Shown: one piece after another, positions 54,913 through 60,966 of the stretch
How the letters are laid out: every line of letters starts with the position of its first letter
Position numbering within the stretch: the first letter of the stretch is position 1
Notes under the pieces: generated by a model
What the model was told of the DNA's origin: nothing
Database searches by the model: none
Seen by the model: only the letters and a program-made list of their open reading frames with translations
Assembly: GCA_963977135.1 (NCBI GenBank)
Contig: CAXBNN010000014.1
Coordinates: forward strand, 6,410 to 70,409
Reading direction: 5' to 3'
DNA length: 64,000 nt
DNA from: UBA2040 sp963977135
Lineage (GTDB): Bacteria > Bacteroidota > Bacteroidia > Flavobacteriales_D > Crocinitomicaceae
Translations under genes and position numbers: made by a program

Positions 54913-55380
54913 ATGAAAATAGTAATGGTTTGTTTGGGCAATATCTGCCGATCACCTTTGGCAGATGCGCTTTTACGTAAAAAAGTAGCCAAACTAGGCT
55001 TAGATGTTGAAGTGGATTCGGCAGGAACTTCTGCTTATCACATTGGAAATCAGCCAGATGAAAGGACAAGAGAAAATGCTTTGAAACACAATCTTGATAT
55101 AAGCTTCTTACGTGCGAGACAATTTAAAAAAGAAGATTTTCAAAATTTTGATTTGATTTATGTCATGGACAGAACGAATCAGTATAACGTACTAGAATTA
55201 GCGGAAACCGATGAGGATCGCGAAAAAGTGAAACTAATATTGGAGATTTTACCTGACGAACATTTGAATGAAGTTCCAGATCCTTATTATTCTGGAGAAC
55301 AAGGATTTGAGGTTGTTTATAAACTTTTAGATGCAGCAACCGATGCAATTGTAGAACAAATAGAAGAAAACGTAATATGA
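54913..55380 (+). CDS. Low molecular weight protein-tyrosine phosphatase
   Basis: 155 residues. The P-loop KIVMVCLGNICRSP holds catalytic Cys7 and Arg13, and the general acid is in EVPDPYYSG (about residue 116). The family removes phosphate from tyrosine in proteins, often those of capsule export, or from phospho-arginine. No cognate kinase is in the window. First gene of an operon with the methylase (4-bp ATGA overlap), the methionine aminopeptidase and a membrane protein. Confidence 0.92.
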   Translation: MKIVMVCLGNICRSPLADALLRKKVAKLGLDVEVDSAGTSAYHIGNQPDERTRENALKHNLDISFLRARQFKKEDFQNFDLIYVMDRTNQYNVLELAETDEDREKVKLILEILPDEHLNEVPDPYYSGEQGFEVVYKLLDAATDAIVEQIEENVI

Positions 55381-56114
55381 GTGCGCCACCAAAATACAAA
55401 GGGACTTTATTCTTACTTCCTTGCCCGATAAGTGAAGAGGATTTCAAAATGGTAATACCTGAAGAAGTCGTGAAAAAAGTTCAAGAATTTCGCTTTTTTG
55501 CAGTTGAAGATTTAAAATCAGCTAGAAGATTTCTTCGTAGAATGGACAGAACTTTTCCTATCGATGATAGTACATTTTTTATCTTAAATAAAAAAACACC
55601 TGCCGATCAACTCGAAAAAATGATAGAACCTTTGTTGAACGGAGAGAATGTAGCAATTATAAGTGAAGCTGGCTGTCCTGGTATCGCTGATCCAGGAGCT
55701 GCATTAGTTGACGTTGCTCACAATCACAATATTCCTGTTCAACCGTTGGTTGGACCCTCCTCCATCCTATTGGCATTAATGGGCAGTGGATTCAACGGTC
55801 AATCTTTCACTTTTCATGGCTATTTGCCTAAAGAAAGAAAAGACCGAATAAGAGCCATTAAAGATTTTGAATTCAACACCTTAAAAACAGGGCACACCAA
55901 TTTATTTATGGATACGCCGTTTCGCAACATGAATGTATTGGATGATCTTTTAAATGAACTAAATAATAATACTTCTCTTTGTATTGCTAGTCACTTGACA
56001 GGATTGAACGAAAAGGTTCAAACAAAAACAGTTGTTGATTGGCGCGAACATGCATACGATTTAGGAAAAATTCCAACTATTTTCGCAATAGGAAAAGGTC
56101 AATCGGGAAAATAA
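55377..56114 (+). CDS. RsmI-like tetrapyrrole-methylase-fold SAM methyltransferase
   Basis: 245 residues with the tetrapyrrole (corrin/porphyrin) methylase fold: GTLFLLPCPISEED at the start, ENVAIISEAGCPGIADPGAALV (in part SEAGCPGIADPGA) as SAM loop and QPLVGPSSILLALMGSG. It resembles RsmI, which 2'-O-methylates C1402 of 16S rRNA, but is shorter than RsmI (about 280 residues), has SEAGCPG where RsmI has SDAGTPG, and lacks its C-terminal tail. So it may be a Bacteroidetes paralogue with another substrate. ATG overlaps the phosphatase stop codon. Confidence 0.8.
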   Translation: MSAPPKYKGTLFLLPCPISEEDFKMVIPEEVVKKVQEFRFFAVEDLKSARRFLRRMDRTFPIDDSTFFILNKKTPADQLEKMIEPLLNGENVAIISEAGCPGIADPGAALVDVAHNHNIPVQPLVGPSSILLALMGSGFNGQSFTFHGYLPKERKDRIRAIKDFEFNTLKTGHTNLFMDTPFRNMNVLDDLLNELNNNTSLCIASHLTGLNEKVQTKTVVDWREHAYDLGKIPTIFAIGKGQSGK

Positions 56115-56151
56115 ATAGAAGAAAATTAACTTTATAGGCAAGCATTTCAAT

Positions 56152-56928
56152 ATGATAATTTATAAAACTCCCGAAGAAATTGCAATTATGCGTGATGCAG
56201 CGCAGGTGGTCAGTAGAACATTAGGAAAAGTTGCAGAGCTCATTGGTCCTGGGGTTACCCCAAAGGAATTGGACATTTTTGCGGAAGAATATATCATTTC
56301 TCAAAATGCCGTTCCAGGTTTTAAGGGACTTTACGGTTGCCCAAGTACACTTTTAATTTCAGTGAATGAGCAAGTTGTTCATGGATTACCGACTGATATT
56401 CCTTTAAAAGAAGGTGATATCGTTTCTATTGATTGTGGAGCTGTTTACAAAGGTTATTATGGTGATCATGCCTATACTTTTGCCATTGGAGAAATCAGTG
56501 ATGAGAAGGCAAAATTATTGAAAGTAACGGAAGAATGTCTTTATTTGGGAATTGAACAAGCCAAAGTCGGAAATCGAATTGATGACATAGGTTGGGCGAT
56601 TCAAACCCATGCTGAGAAAAATGGCTATGGTGTTGTTCGAGACTTGGTAGGACATGGCTTAGGGAAATCTTTGCATGAAGATCCGCAAGTTGCCAATTAT
56701 GGTCGTAGAGGGCGTGGAAAGAAAATCCAGAATGGATTGACAATCGCCATAGAACCTATGATCAATATGGGAACCGAAAAAGTTGAACAATTGGATGATA
56801 ATTGGACTATTGTTACAGCTGATGGCTTACCAAGTGCCCACTTCGAGCATGATATAGCTGTTGTTGATGGACAGCCAGTTATATTGAGTACCTTCGATTA
56901 TATCCTTGAAGCGCTAAGCAAAAAGTAA
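56152..56928 (+). CDS. map: Methionine aminopeptidase, type I
   Basis: 258 residues, removes the initiator Met. All five metal ligands are present: Asp94 (SIDCG), Asp105 (YGDHAYTF), His168 (GHGLG), Glu201 (AIEPM) and Glu232 (HFEHDI); His77 in VVHGLP is the substrate-binding histidine. Essential in bacteria. It starts 37 bp downstream of the methylase and its stop overlaps the next ATG by one base (TAATG). Confidence 0.95.
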   Translation: MIIYKTPEEIAIMRDAAQVVSRTLGKVAELIGPGVTPKELDIFAEEYIISQNAVPGFKGLYGCPSTLLISVNEQVVHGLPTDIPLKEGDIVSIDCGAVYKGYYGDHAYTFAIGEISDEKAKLLKVTEECLYLGIEQAKVGNRIDDIGWAIQTHAEKNGYGVVRDLVGHGLGKSLHEDPQVANYGRRGRGKKIQNGLTIAIEPMINMGTEKVEQLDDNWTIVTADGLPSAHFEHDIAVVDGQPVILSTFDYILEALSKK

Positions 56929-57491
56929 TGACCGAACAAAAGCTGTTTTACACCGTTTTTGCCACTTTGTTGGTTTATGGTTTAGGTAGCTTGTTTCAAT
57001 TGGGAAGTTTCGTATTACCATTGCCTTTTTTCGAAACTGGCTTTTTACTTATTTGCACTTTTCTCGCATTTCAAGTTTGGAAAGAAAACAAAACCTTATC
57101 GGGAGTATTCATTTTATATGGCTTGTTTCAGTTTCTAGGCTTAGAATACAATTACAGTTTTTTTCTGTCCGATGAGAAATTAGAAAATCTATCCCAAAGC
57201 TTGGTCACTGATATTTTCAAAATTTTAGCTCATTTGTTGTTGATTCCTATTCTCTACTTGCAGAACCGAAAACAGACAATTGAGATCAATAGAACAGAGT
57301 TCACTCTTTCCGTCGTTTTAATTGCGATAATCCTTTTCTTATCTTCCCCACTTTGGCTAATTATACCCGCAACATTAATCATTCGAAATCTTGTAAAAAC
57401 GAATAAACTGTTCCAGAATTCAGGTAGTTTTTGGTTATACATCCCCCTATTTATTTTAGCTAGAGAATTGAGTTTGTACTTTTTATCGTGA
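56928..57491 (+). CDS. Hypothetical inner-membrane protein
   Basis: 187 residues, about six membrane helices (e.g. VYGLGSLFQLGSFVLPLPFF, IAIILFLSSPLWLIIPATLI in part) with short polar loops and few charges. I know no function. The ATG overlaps the map stop codon by one base, so it is translated from the same message. It is the last gene of the operon; tRNA-Ser starts 78 bp further. Confidence 0.75.
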   Translation: MTEQKLFYTVFATLLVYGLGSLFQLGSFVLPLPFFETGFLLICTFLAFQVWKENKTLSGVFILYGLFQFLGLEYNYSFFLSDEKLENLSQSLVTDIFKILAHLLLIPILYLQNRKQTIEINRTEFTLSVVLIAIILFLSSPLWLIIPATLIIRNLVKTNKLFQNSGSFWLYIPLFILARELSLYFLS

Positions 57492-57538
57492 AAACAACTT
57501 TTTTTTCTAAAAACATTCTTTAGTCCCAATGAATTTAC

Positions 57539-57546
57539 TACTTTTG
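57539..57546 (+). promoter_or_regulatory. -7 box of tRNA-Ser
   Basis: TACTTTTG, exact TAnnTTTG, 22 bp before the tRNA gene. Upstream TTTAG at the -33 distance is only a weak match. Confidence 0.4.
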
Positions 57547-57568
57547 CCGGCACGTTCTTTGAACATCC

Positions 57569-57655
57569 GGAGGGATGGGTGAGTGGCTGAAACCACCAGT
57601 TTGCTAAACTGACGTACGGGTAACTGTACCGCGGGTTCGAATCCCGCTCTCTCCG
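57569..57655 (+). tRNA. tRNA-Ser (GCT)
   Basis: 87 nt. Acceptor GGAGGGA pairs with TCTCTCC (one G-T), discriminator G; anticodon loop TTGCTAA gives anticodon GCT (reads AGC/AGT); long variable arm as in class II tRNAs; T arm GCGGG-TTCGAAT-CCCGC. CCA is not encoded. The outer anticodon-stem pair is a C-A mismatch. Confidence 0.95.
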
Positions 57656-57775
57656 CATAGTTTTTTAATGGTTTATATTATTTGCAGGATGAGAACCTTA
57701 TAGGTTCGAGTCGTAGCAGAGCGAAGACCACCGAGCAGCATATTTTTTATTGGCGAAAGCCAAAGAGAATTTCAT

Positions 57776-57808
57776 GCGAGGTAATCCCGCTCTCTCCGCA
57801 TAGTTTTT
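57776..57808 (+). pseudogene. Degenerate copy of the 3' end of tRNA-Ser
   Basis: 57783-57808 is identical over 26 bp to 57640-57665 (T-arm 3' strand, acceptor and 6 nt of flank). The 5' half of the T arm is eroded (GCGAGGT for GCGGGTTCG) and no D or anticodon arm exists. A TTGGC-GAAA-GCCAA hairpin lies at 57750-57763, between the true gene and this copy. Confidence 0.8.
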
Positions 57809-57853
57809 ATCTTAATGATCTGTTGAAAAAATAAATTTATTTACTTTTTCAAC

Positions 57854-57883
57854 TTGTAGTTTTAGATTAAAACAGTATCTTTG
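57854..57883 (+). promoter_or_regulatory. Promoter of tRNA-Pro
   Basis: TTG (57854-57856), 19-nt spacer, TATCTTTG (57876-57883), exact consensus. The transcript would begin near 57890, 63 nt before the tRNA. Confidence 0.65.
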
Positions 57884-57952
57884 CACTCGCTTAAGCGATT
57901 CATTTGGTTAAACAAATGAACAAAAAAGCCGGCAAAGCGAACTTTTAAAGTT

Positions 57953-58026
57953 CGGGGTGTAGCGTAGCCCGGTATCGCGCCTCGTTTGGGACGAGGAGGT
58001 CGTAGGTTCGAATCCTGCCACCCCGA
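57953..58026 (+). tRNA. tRNA-Pro (TGG)
   Basis: 74 nt. Acceptor CGGGGTG / CACCCCG, discriminator A; anticodon stem CCTCG / CGAGG around TTTGGGA, anticodon TGG; T arm GTAGG-TTCGAAT-CCTGC. CCA not encoded. Confidence 0.95.
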
Positions 58027-58030
58027 CACT

Positions 58031-58056
58031 GGGGAAGAGAAATCTTCCCCTTTTTT
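58031..58056 (+). terminator. Terminator of tRNA-Pro
   Basis: GGGGAAGA (58031-58038), GAAA tetraloop, TCTTCCCC (58043-58050), then T6; perfect 8-bp stem. Confidence 0.9.
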
Positions 58057-58060
58057 ATTT

Positions 58061-58081
58061 AAAATGGTTTTAAACCATTTT
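58061..58081. repeat. 21-bp palindrome between tRNA-Pro and the broken tRNA-Arg copy
   Basis: AAAATGGTTT and AAACCATTTT as perfect inverted arms around one T. It touches the broken tRNA-Arg copy. Confidence 0.75.
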
Positions 58082-58128
58082 GGCCCCATAGCTTCCGCCG
58101 CGGCGGAGACAGAGCAACTTAAATGTTG
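58080..58128 (+). pseudogene. Broken 5' copy of tRNA-Arg with a GC palindrome in the D arm
   Basis: TTGGCCCCATAGCT (58080-58093) and AGAGCAACT (58111-58119) are identical to the start of the true tRNA-Arg (58153-58166 and 58176-58184), but the D loop is replaced by the perfect palindrome TCCGCCGCGGCGGA (58094-58107), making this part 8 nt longer. No anticodon, T arm or 3' acceptor follows. Confidence 0.8.
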
Positions 58129-58154
58129 TAATGAGGTAAAAAAATTAGGTAATT

Positions 58155-58228
58155 GGCCCCATAGCTCAGCTGGATAGAGCAACTGCCTTCTAAGCAGTAG
58201 GTCTCAGGTTCGAATCCTGATGGGGTCA
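58155..58228 (+). tRNA. tRNA-Arg (TCT)
   Basis: 74 nt. Acceptor GGCCCCA / TGGGGTC with one G-T, discriminator A; anticodon stem ACTGC / GCAGT around CTTCTAA, anticodon TCT (reads AGA). No exact promoter between it and the tRNA-Pro terminator, so it may depend on read-through. Confidence 0.95.
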
Positions 58229-58234
58229 CGATTT

Positions 58235-58264
58235 AAAACCGGCTTTTAGAAGCTGGTTTTTTTT
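58235..58264 (+). terminator. Terminator of tRNA-Arg
   Basis: AAAACCGGCTT (58235-58245) / AAGCTGGTTTT (58250-58260), 11 bp with one G-T, 4-nt loop, T8. Confidence 0.85.
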
Positions 58265-58294
58265 GTTACACAAATTTTTATAGGTCTTAGGTTC

Positions 58295-58314
58295 GTCCCG
58301 ATAGCTATTGGGAC
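58295..58314. repeat. 20-bp near-perfect palindrome (GTCCCGATAGCTATTGGGAC)
   Basis: Only one pair deviates (C-A/G-T). From general knowledge, CCCGATAGCTATCGGG-type palindromes are dispersed in many Bacteroidetes genomes, usually between genes. It lies between tRNA-Arg and the LuxR-type gene; no gene function is suggested. Confidence 0.5.
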
Positions 58315-58427
58315 TGACGTGGTTGCGAAAGGATGTTTGTAAAGCATGACAACCTTTTTTTTGTGAAATATTCTACAATCCAACGTAGAAATTAGAATAT
58401 TTTAACAAATACTCTCCGTTTCTTTTT

Positions 58428-58435
58428 TATTTTTG
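58428..58435 (+). promoter_or_regulatory. -7 box of the LuxR-type regulator gene
   Basis: TATTTTTG, exact TAnnTTTG; leader about 40 nt. No -33 TTG at the right distance. Confidence 0.35.
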
Positions 58436-58482
58436 TCTTGCATTATAGCCAACTCGGCATGCAATAACTACGTACTTAAGAT

Positions 58483-59268
58483 ATGGCTAAAGAAGTTCTG
58501 AACTATACTCAACTATACAATAGTAAACACCTTAAGATCAATTTTGATAAAAAAAACAGTTTGTTTACACAAGAGTGGAATCACAATTCAGCTTTAACGC
58601 AGAACGAATTTCGCGAAGAATTACTAGCCTTCAAAAAGCATTTTTCTATTCACCATCCAAAGAGCGTGCTTTGGTTACAAGAAGATTTTGCAACCAATTT
58701 ATCCACTGAGGATCAAATGTGGATAGAAGAAAATGTAAATATTGACTGTTTGAACTGGGGATTACAAAAATGTGCTTTTGTGGTTGGTAAGGACGTAATG
58801 GCACAGATTCAAGTATTTAACTTTTTCGAAGAGGTGAAGTCTTGTATTTCACCAAAACACTTCAGTAGTGAAAAAGAAGCCATCGATTGGATTTTGCATG
58901 ATTCACTTCCTGAGGAACCTAAATCCAATGATTTTGAGATTAAATTTAATGGCAAAACGAAGGCAGGTAAAAGTCGTTTCATAATAGAAACTTCATCTCA
59001 AAACACAGAGTCAACTTTAAAATCCTTCAACCATATCATAAAGGAAAACGCTTTTCTTAAAGAGAATACTGAAAAATTTTTCACCTTAACTTCCCGAGAA
59101 AAAGAAGTATTTAAGCACTATGCTAAAGGCGAGGGAATAAAAAACATTGCAGATAAATTGTTCTTATCGGAACTTACCGTTCGAACACATTGGAGAAATG
59201 CTAAGAAAAAACTTAATATCAAGTCACTTTCAGACATTTCAGACTACAAAAACTCATTCTTTTCATAG
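58483..59268 (+). CDS. LuxR-family HTH regulator with an unrecognised N-terminal domain
   Basis: 261 residues. The C-terminal 70 residues are a LuxR/GerE helix-turn-helix: LTSREKEVFKHYAKGEGIKNIADKLF (in part LTSREKEVF) and LSELTVRTHWRNAKKKLNI. The N-terminal 190 residues (YTQLYNSKHLKINFD ... SVLWLQEDFATNLS) are a small domain I cannot place; the pattern and length recall the STAS-like or sensory modules in stand-alone flavobacterial LuxR regulators. No receiver aspartate or sensor kinase nearby. Closed by a strong terminator. Confidence 0.8.
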   Translation: MAKEVLNYTQLYNSKHLKINFDKKNSLFTQEWNHNSALTQNEFREELLAFKKHFSIHHPKSVLWLQEDFATNLSTEDQMWIEENVNIDCLNWGLQKCAFVVGKDVMAQIQVFNFFEEVKSCISPKHFSSEKEAIDWILHDSLPEEPKSNDFEIKFNGKTKAGKSRFIIETSSQNTESTLKSFNHIIKENAFLKENTEKFFTLTSREKEVFKHYAKGEGIKNIADKLFLSELTVRTHWRNAKKKLNIKSLSDISDYKNSFFS

Positions 59269-59381
59269 AATATACCCAAAAGTGAGTATAGGTAAATCCT
59301 TTAAAGGGTGATAAATTTGACATCTGCTTAAGCAGGATTGTTTTAATTGTTTAGATCTATTGCTTAGCTTACTACACTGTT

Positions 59382-59420
59382 AAATTGGCATCGAATTTAT
59401 TTTTGGTGCCAATTTTTTTT
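59382..59420 (+). terminator. Terminator of the LuxR-type gene
   Basis: AAATTGGCA (59382-59390) / TGCCAATTT (59407-59415), perfect 9 bp, 16-nt loop, T8. Confidence 0.8.
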
Positions 59421-60015
59421 AGTAGCCTGGGTATTCGGAAAGAACCCTTTTTCCAAGATAGTGCATAAGAAATCCACTTCCTATTCCTAGTAATGCCCCT
59501 ACCAAAACATCGCTTGGATAATGGACGCCAAGGTGCATTCTAGAATAACCAACTAATCCAGCCCAAGCAAACGAAGGAGCTATTACATACCATTTTGGGT
59601 AAGCCAAACAAATACTAGTAGCAAAAGCAAAAGCACTTGAAGAATGCCCAGAAGGGAATGAGTAGCTACCTGCTTTGTCAAGCTTTTGTATTTCAGGATA
59701 AGTTACAAAAGGTCTAGGGCGATTAAAACCGTATTTCAATCCTAAAGTGAGTGCTCCGTTTAAACAAAGCGTCCCTCCCATCACCAATCCCTTTTGAATA
59801 GTCAATTTATCTTTATTTATTAATCCAACCGTTAGCACAGTTAAAGGACCCGCCAAAATAATTGGTGTATCGGAATTTGAGATGAATTTAAATGTTCCAT
59901 CTAAACTTTGATTTCTATTGACATTGGCTTTGCGTAATAAGTCAATATCTAGATTTTGTGCAACAGAAGTTAAACAAAATGAAAGGCTAGTCAAAAAAAT
60001 GATAAGAAATTTCAT
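59419..60015 (-). CDS. PAP2-family membrane phosphatase
   Basis: 198 residues with a signal/anchor segment at the start and several membrane helices. The three phosphatase motifs are present: KYGFNRPRP (KX6RP), FPSGHSSS (PSGH) and SRMHLGVHYPSDV (SRX5HX3D). Enzymes of this type dephosphorylate undecaprenyl diphosphate, phosphatidylglycerophosphate or lipid A on the periplasmic face; the substrate is not decided by the sequence. Single gene, convergent with the LuxR gene, its first bases inside that gene's terminator T-run. Confidence 0.9.
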   Translation of the reverse strand: MKFLIIFLTSLSFCLTSVAQNLDIDLLRKANVNRNQSLDGTFKFISNSDTPIILAGPLTVLTVGLINKDKLTIQKGLVMGGTLCLNGALTLGLKYGFNRPRPFVTYPEIQKLDKAGSYSFPSGHSSSAFAFATSICLAYPKWYVIAPSFAWAGLVGYSRMHLGVHYPSDVLVGALLGIGSGFLMHYLGKRVLSEYPGY

Positions 60016-60127
60016 GAGGTAAAGCTAGCAAATCATTCTTTAACAGTGATTTGTATAACCTACATTTTTCTGCACAAAAACCAAGCGGGTAACAGAATAA
60101 AAAAATGCGTTTTTTTTCTCTTTCTTA

Positions 60128-60157
60128 TTGCAGAAACAAAATTTATACTTACTTTTG
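60128..60157 (+). promoter_or_regulatory. Promoter of tRNA-Asp
   Basis: TTG (60128-60130), 19-nt spacer, TACTTTTG (60150-60157), exact consensus. Confidence 0.65.
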
Positions 60158-60232
60158 CCCACGCTTTTAACGCAAAGCATTACACAATTTCTTAATTCTA
60201 CTGTTGTAGAAGTTCGAAAGAGCAAGAAAATT

Positions 60233-60306
60233 GGTTTGGTAGTTCAGTTGGTTAGAATACCTGCCTGTCACGCAGGGGGTCGCGGGTTCGAGTCCCGTCC
60301 AGACCG
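60233..60306 (+). tRNA. tRNA-Asp (GTC)
   Basis: 74 nt. Acceptor GGTTTGG / CCAGACC with one T-G pair, discriminator G; anticodon stem CCTGC / GCAGG around CTGTCAC, anticodon GTC; T arm GCGGG-TTCGAGT-CCCGT. CCA not encoded. Its last 8 bases and the following 19 bp are repeated at 60719-60746. Confidence 0.95.
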
Positions 60307-60399
60307 CAAAACGCTAGCGTTAAAAATACGCCTTTTATGGCTGAAAGGTTAGAAACCCTCAAGGAGTATCAATTCTTTGAGGGTTTTGTCTTTTATAGA
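60299..60399 (+). repeat. Left copy of a direct repeat: tRNA-Asp 3' end plus terminator module
   Basis: CCAGACCGCAAAACGCT, then AGCGTTAAAA, a TATGGCTG segment, a hairpin and GGGTTTTGTCTTTTAT. It matches 60719-60819 at every one of these blocks. AACGCTAGCGTT (60310-60321) is a perfect palindrome. Confidence 0.85.
60353..60394 (+). terminator. Terminator downstream of tRNA-Asp
   Basis: AAACCCTCAAGGA (60353-60365) pairs with TCTTTGAGGGTTT (60374-60386), 8-nt loop, T-rich tail. The same structure with different bases occurs at 60774-60814. Confidence 0.85.
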
Positions 60400-60411
60400 A
60401 AACCAACTTTC

Positions 60412-60678
60412 ATGAAAAACTTTTTCGTTTATATGATTTCAAATCCAACAGGAATCTACTATAAAGGTTTTACGACTGATTATACTCGACGTTTAGAAGA
60501 ACATAATTCACCACTAGGGAAATATACTTCCGAAAGAGGACCTTGGAAATTAATTTTCTTACAATCTTTCAATACAAAATATGAAGCATTAATATTTGAG
60601 AAAATGTTAAAAAGACAAAATCATAAATATCTAGATTGGCTAATTGATTCCGAGAAAAACGAATTAAATAAAATATGA
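60412..60678 (+). CDS. Small GIY-YIG nuclease
   Basis: 88 residues from the ATG at 60412. Single GIY-YIG (URI) domain of the COG2827 kind: FVYMISNPTGIYYKGFTTDY with YYKG as the degenerate second half of the motif, RRLEEHN (Arg26, His31), and ALIFEKMLKRQ with the metal-binding Glu63. An in-frame ATG at 60337 lies upstream of the tRNA-Asp terminator, inside the duplicated segment, and is rejected as start. The domain cleaves DNA in homing endonucleases and repair enzymes. Genes like this are often seen next to tRNA and rRNA genes in Bacteroidetes but their role is not described as far as I know. Its promoter is unclear, lying just after a terminator. Confidence 0.85.
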   Translation: MKNFFVYMISNPTGIYYKGFTTDYTRRLEEHNSPLGKYTSERGPWKLIFLQSFNTKYEALIFEKMLKRQNHKYLDWLIDSEKNELNKI

Positions 60679-60682
60679 AATT

Positions 60683-60727
60683 GCAGGGGGGCGTCTCGGC
60701 TCAGCCGAGAAGTCCACGCCCAGACCG
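60683..60727 (+). pseudogene. Degenerate tRNA-Asp 3' half with a palindrome in the T arm
   Basis: GCAGGGGG, AGTCC and CCCAGACCG match tRNA-Asp (from its anticodon stem onward), but the T stem-loop is replaced by TCTCGGCT-C-AGCCGAGA (60694-60710) inside an outer GGGCGT/ACGCCC stem. Starts 4 bp after the GIY-YIG stop codon. Confidence 0.7.
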
Positions 60728-60819
60728 CAAAACGCTGGCGTTAAAAGATAAGCCTCTATGGCTGGAGGACTAGAAGCCCCTAAGATGTATCAAATATCTT
60801 AGGGGTTTTGTCTTTTATG
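60720..60819 (+). repeat. Right copy of the tRNA-Asp 3' end plus terminator module
   Basis: CCAGACCGCAAAACGCTGGCG-type match to 60299-60325 with one change, then TATGGCTGGAGG, a hairpin and the identical end GGGGTTTTGTCTTTTAT. See the left copy. Confidence 0.85.
60774..60814 (+). terminator. Second terminator of the duplicated module
   Basis: CCCCTAAGAT (60777-60786) / ATCTTAGGGG (60796-60805), perfect 10 bp, then TTTTGTCTTTT. Compared with 60353-60394 both strands of the stem changed together. Confidence 0.85.
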
Positions 60820-60966
60820 GACTTTTCGATTGCCTTCTACTGACGCGCTTGCCCCCTACTCCGCTTAGACATCCTTAAATAACCAGATTGGGTTGTCAAT
60901 AGTTTTAGCACTATTCGGATTTATTTTAACCACCTTATAAACGCTTTAACAGACGATTCAAGCTAA

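Larger units (their letters stand above)
60300..60819 (+). mobile_element. Putative small GIY-YIG element inserted at tRNA-Asp
   Basis: A roughly 420-bp unit made of the duplicated tRNA-Asp 3' end and terminator, a GIY-YIG nuclease gene, and a degenerate tRNA with a strong palindrome in its T arm. The true tRNA stays intact at the left side. Boundaries are set by the direct repeats. Whether the element moves is inference. Confidence 0.5.

Noticed and set aside
57254..57658. 134-codon minus-strand frame
   Set aside because: It is antisense to the map-linked membrane protein and tRNA-Ser; its start MRRERDSNPR is just the translated tRNA complement.
57862..58182. 106-codon minus-strand frame
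   Set aside because: It covers a tRNA gene, a terminator and a tRNA fragment on the other strand; not protein coding.
60337..60411. Upstream ATG giving a 113-residue version of the GIY-YIG protein
   Set aside because: The extension lies across the tRNA-Asp terminator hairpin and inside the duplicated segment, and the family begins near the ATG at 60412.
57569..60819. Integrated phage or ICE at the tRNA cluster
   Set aside because: No integrase, relaxase, phage structural or conjugation gene is present; the intervals between repeats are below 500 bp.
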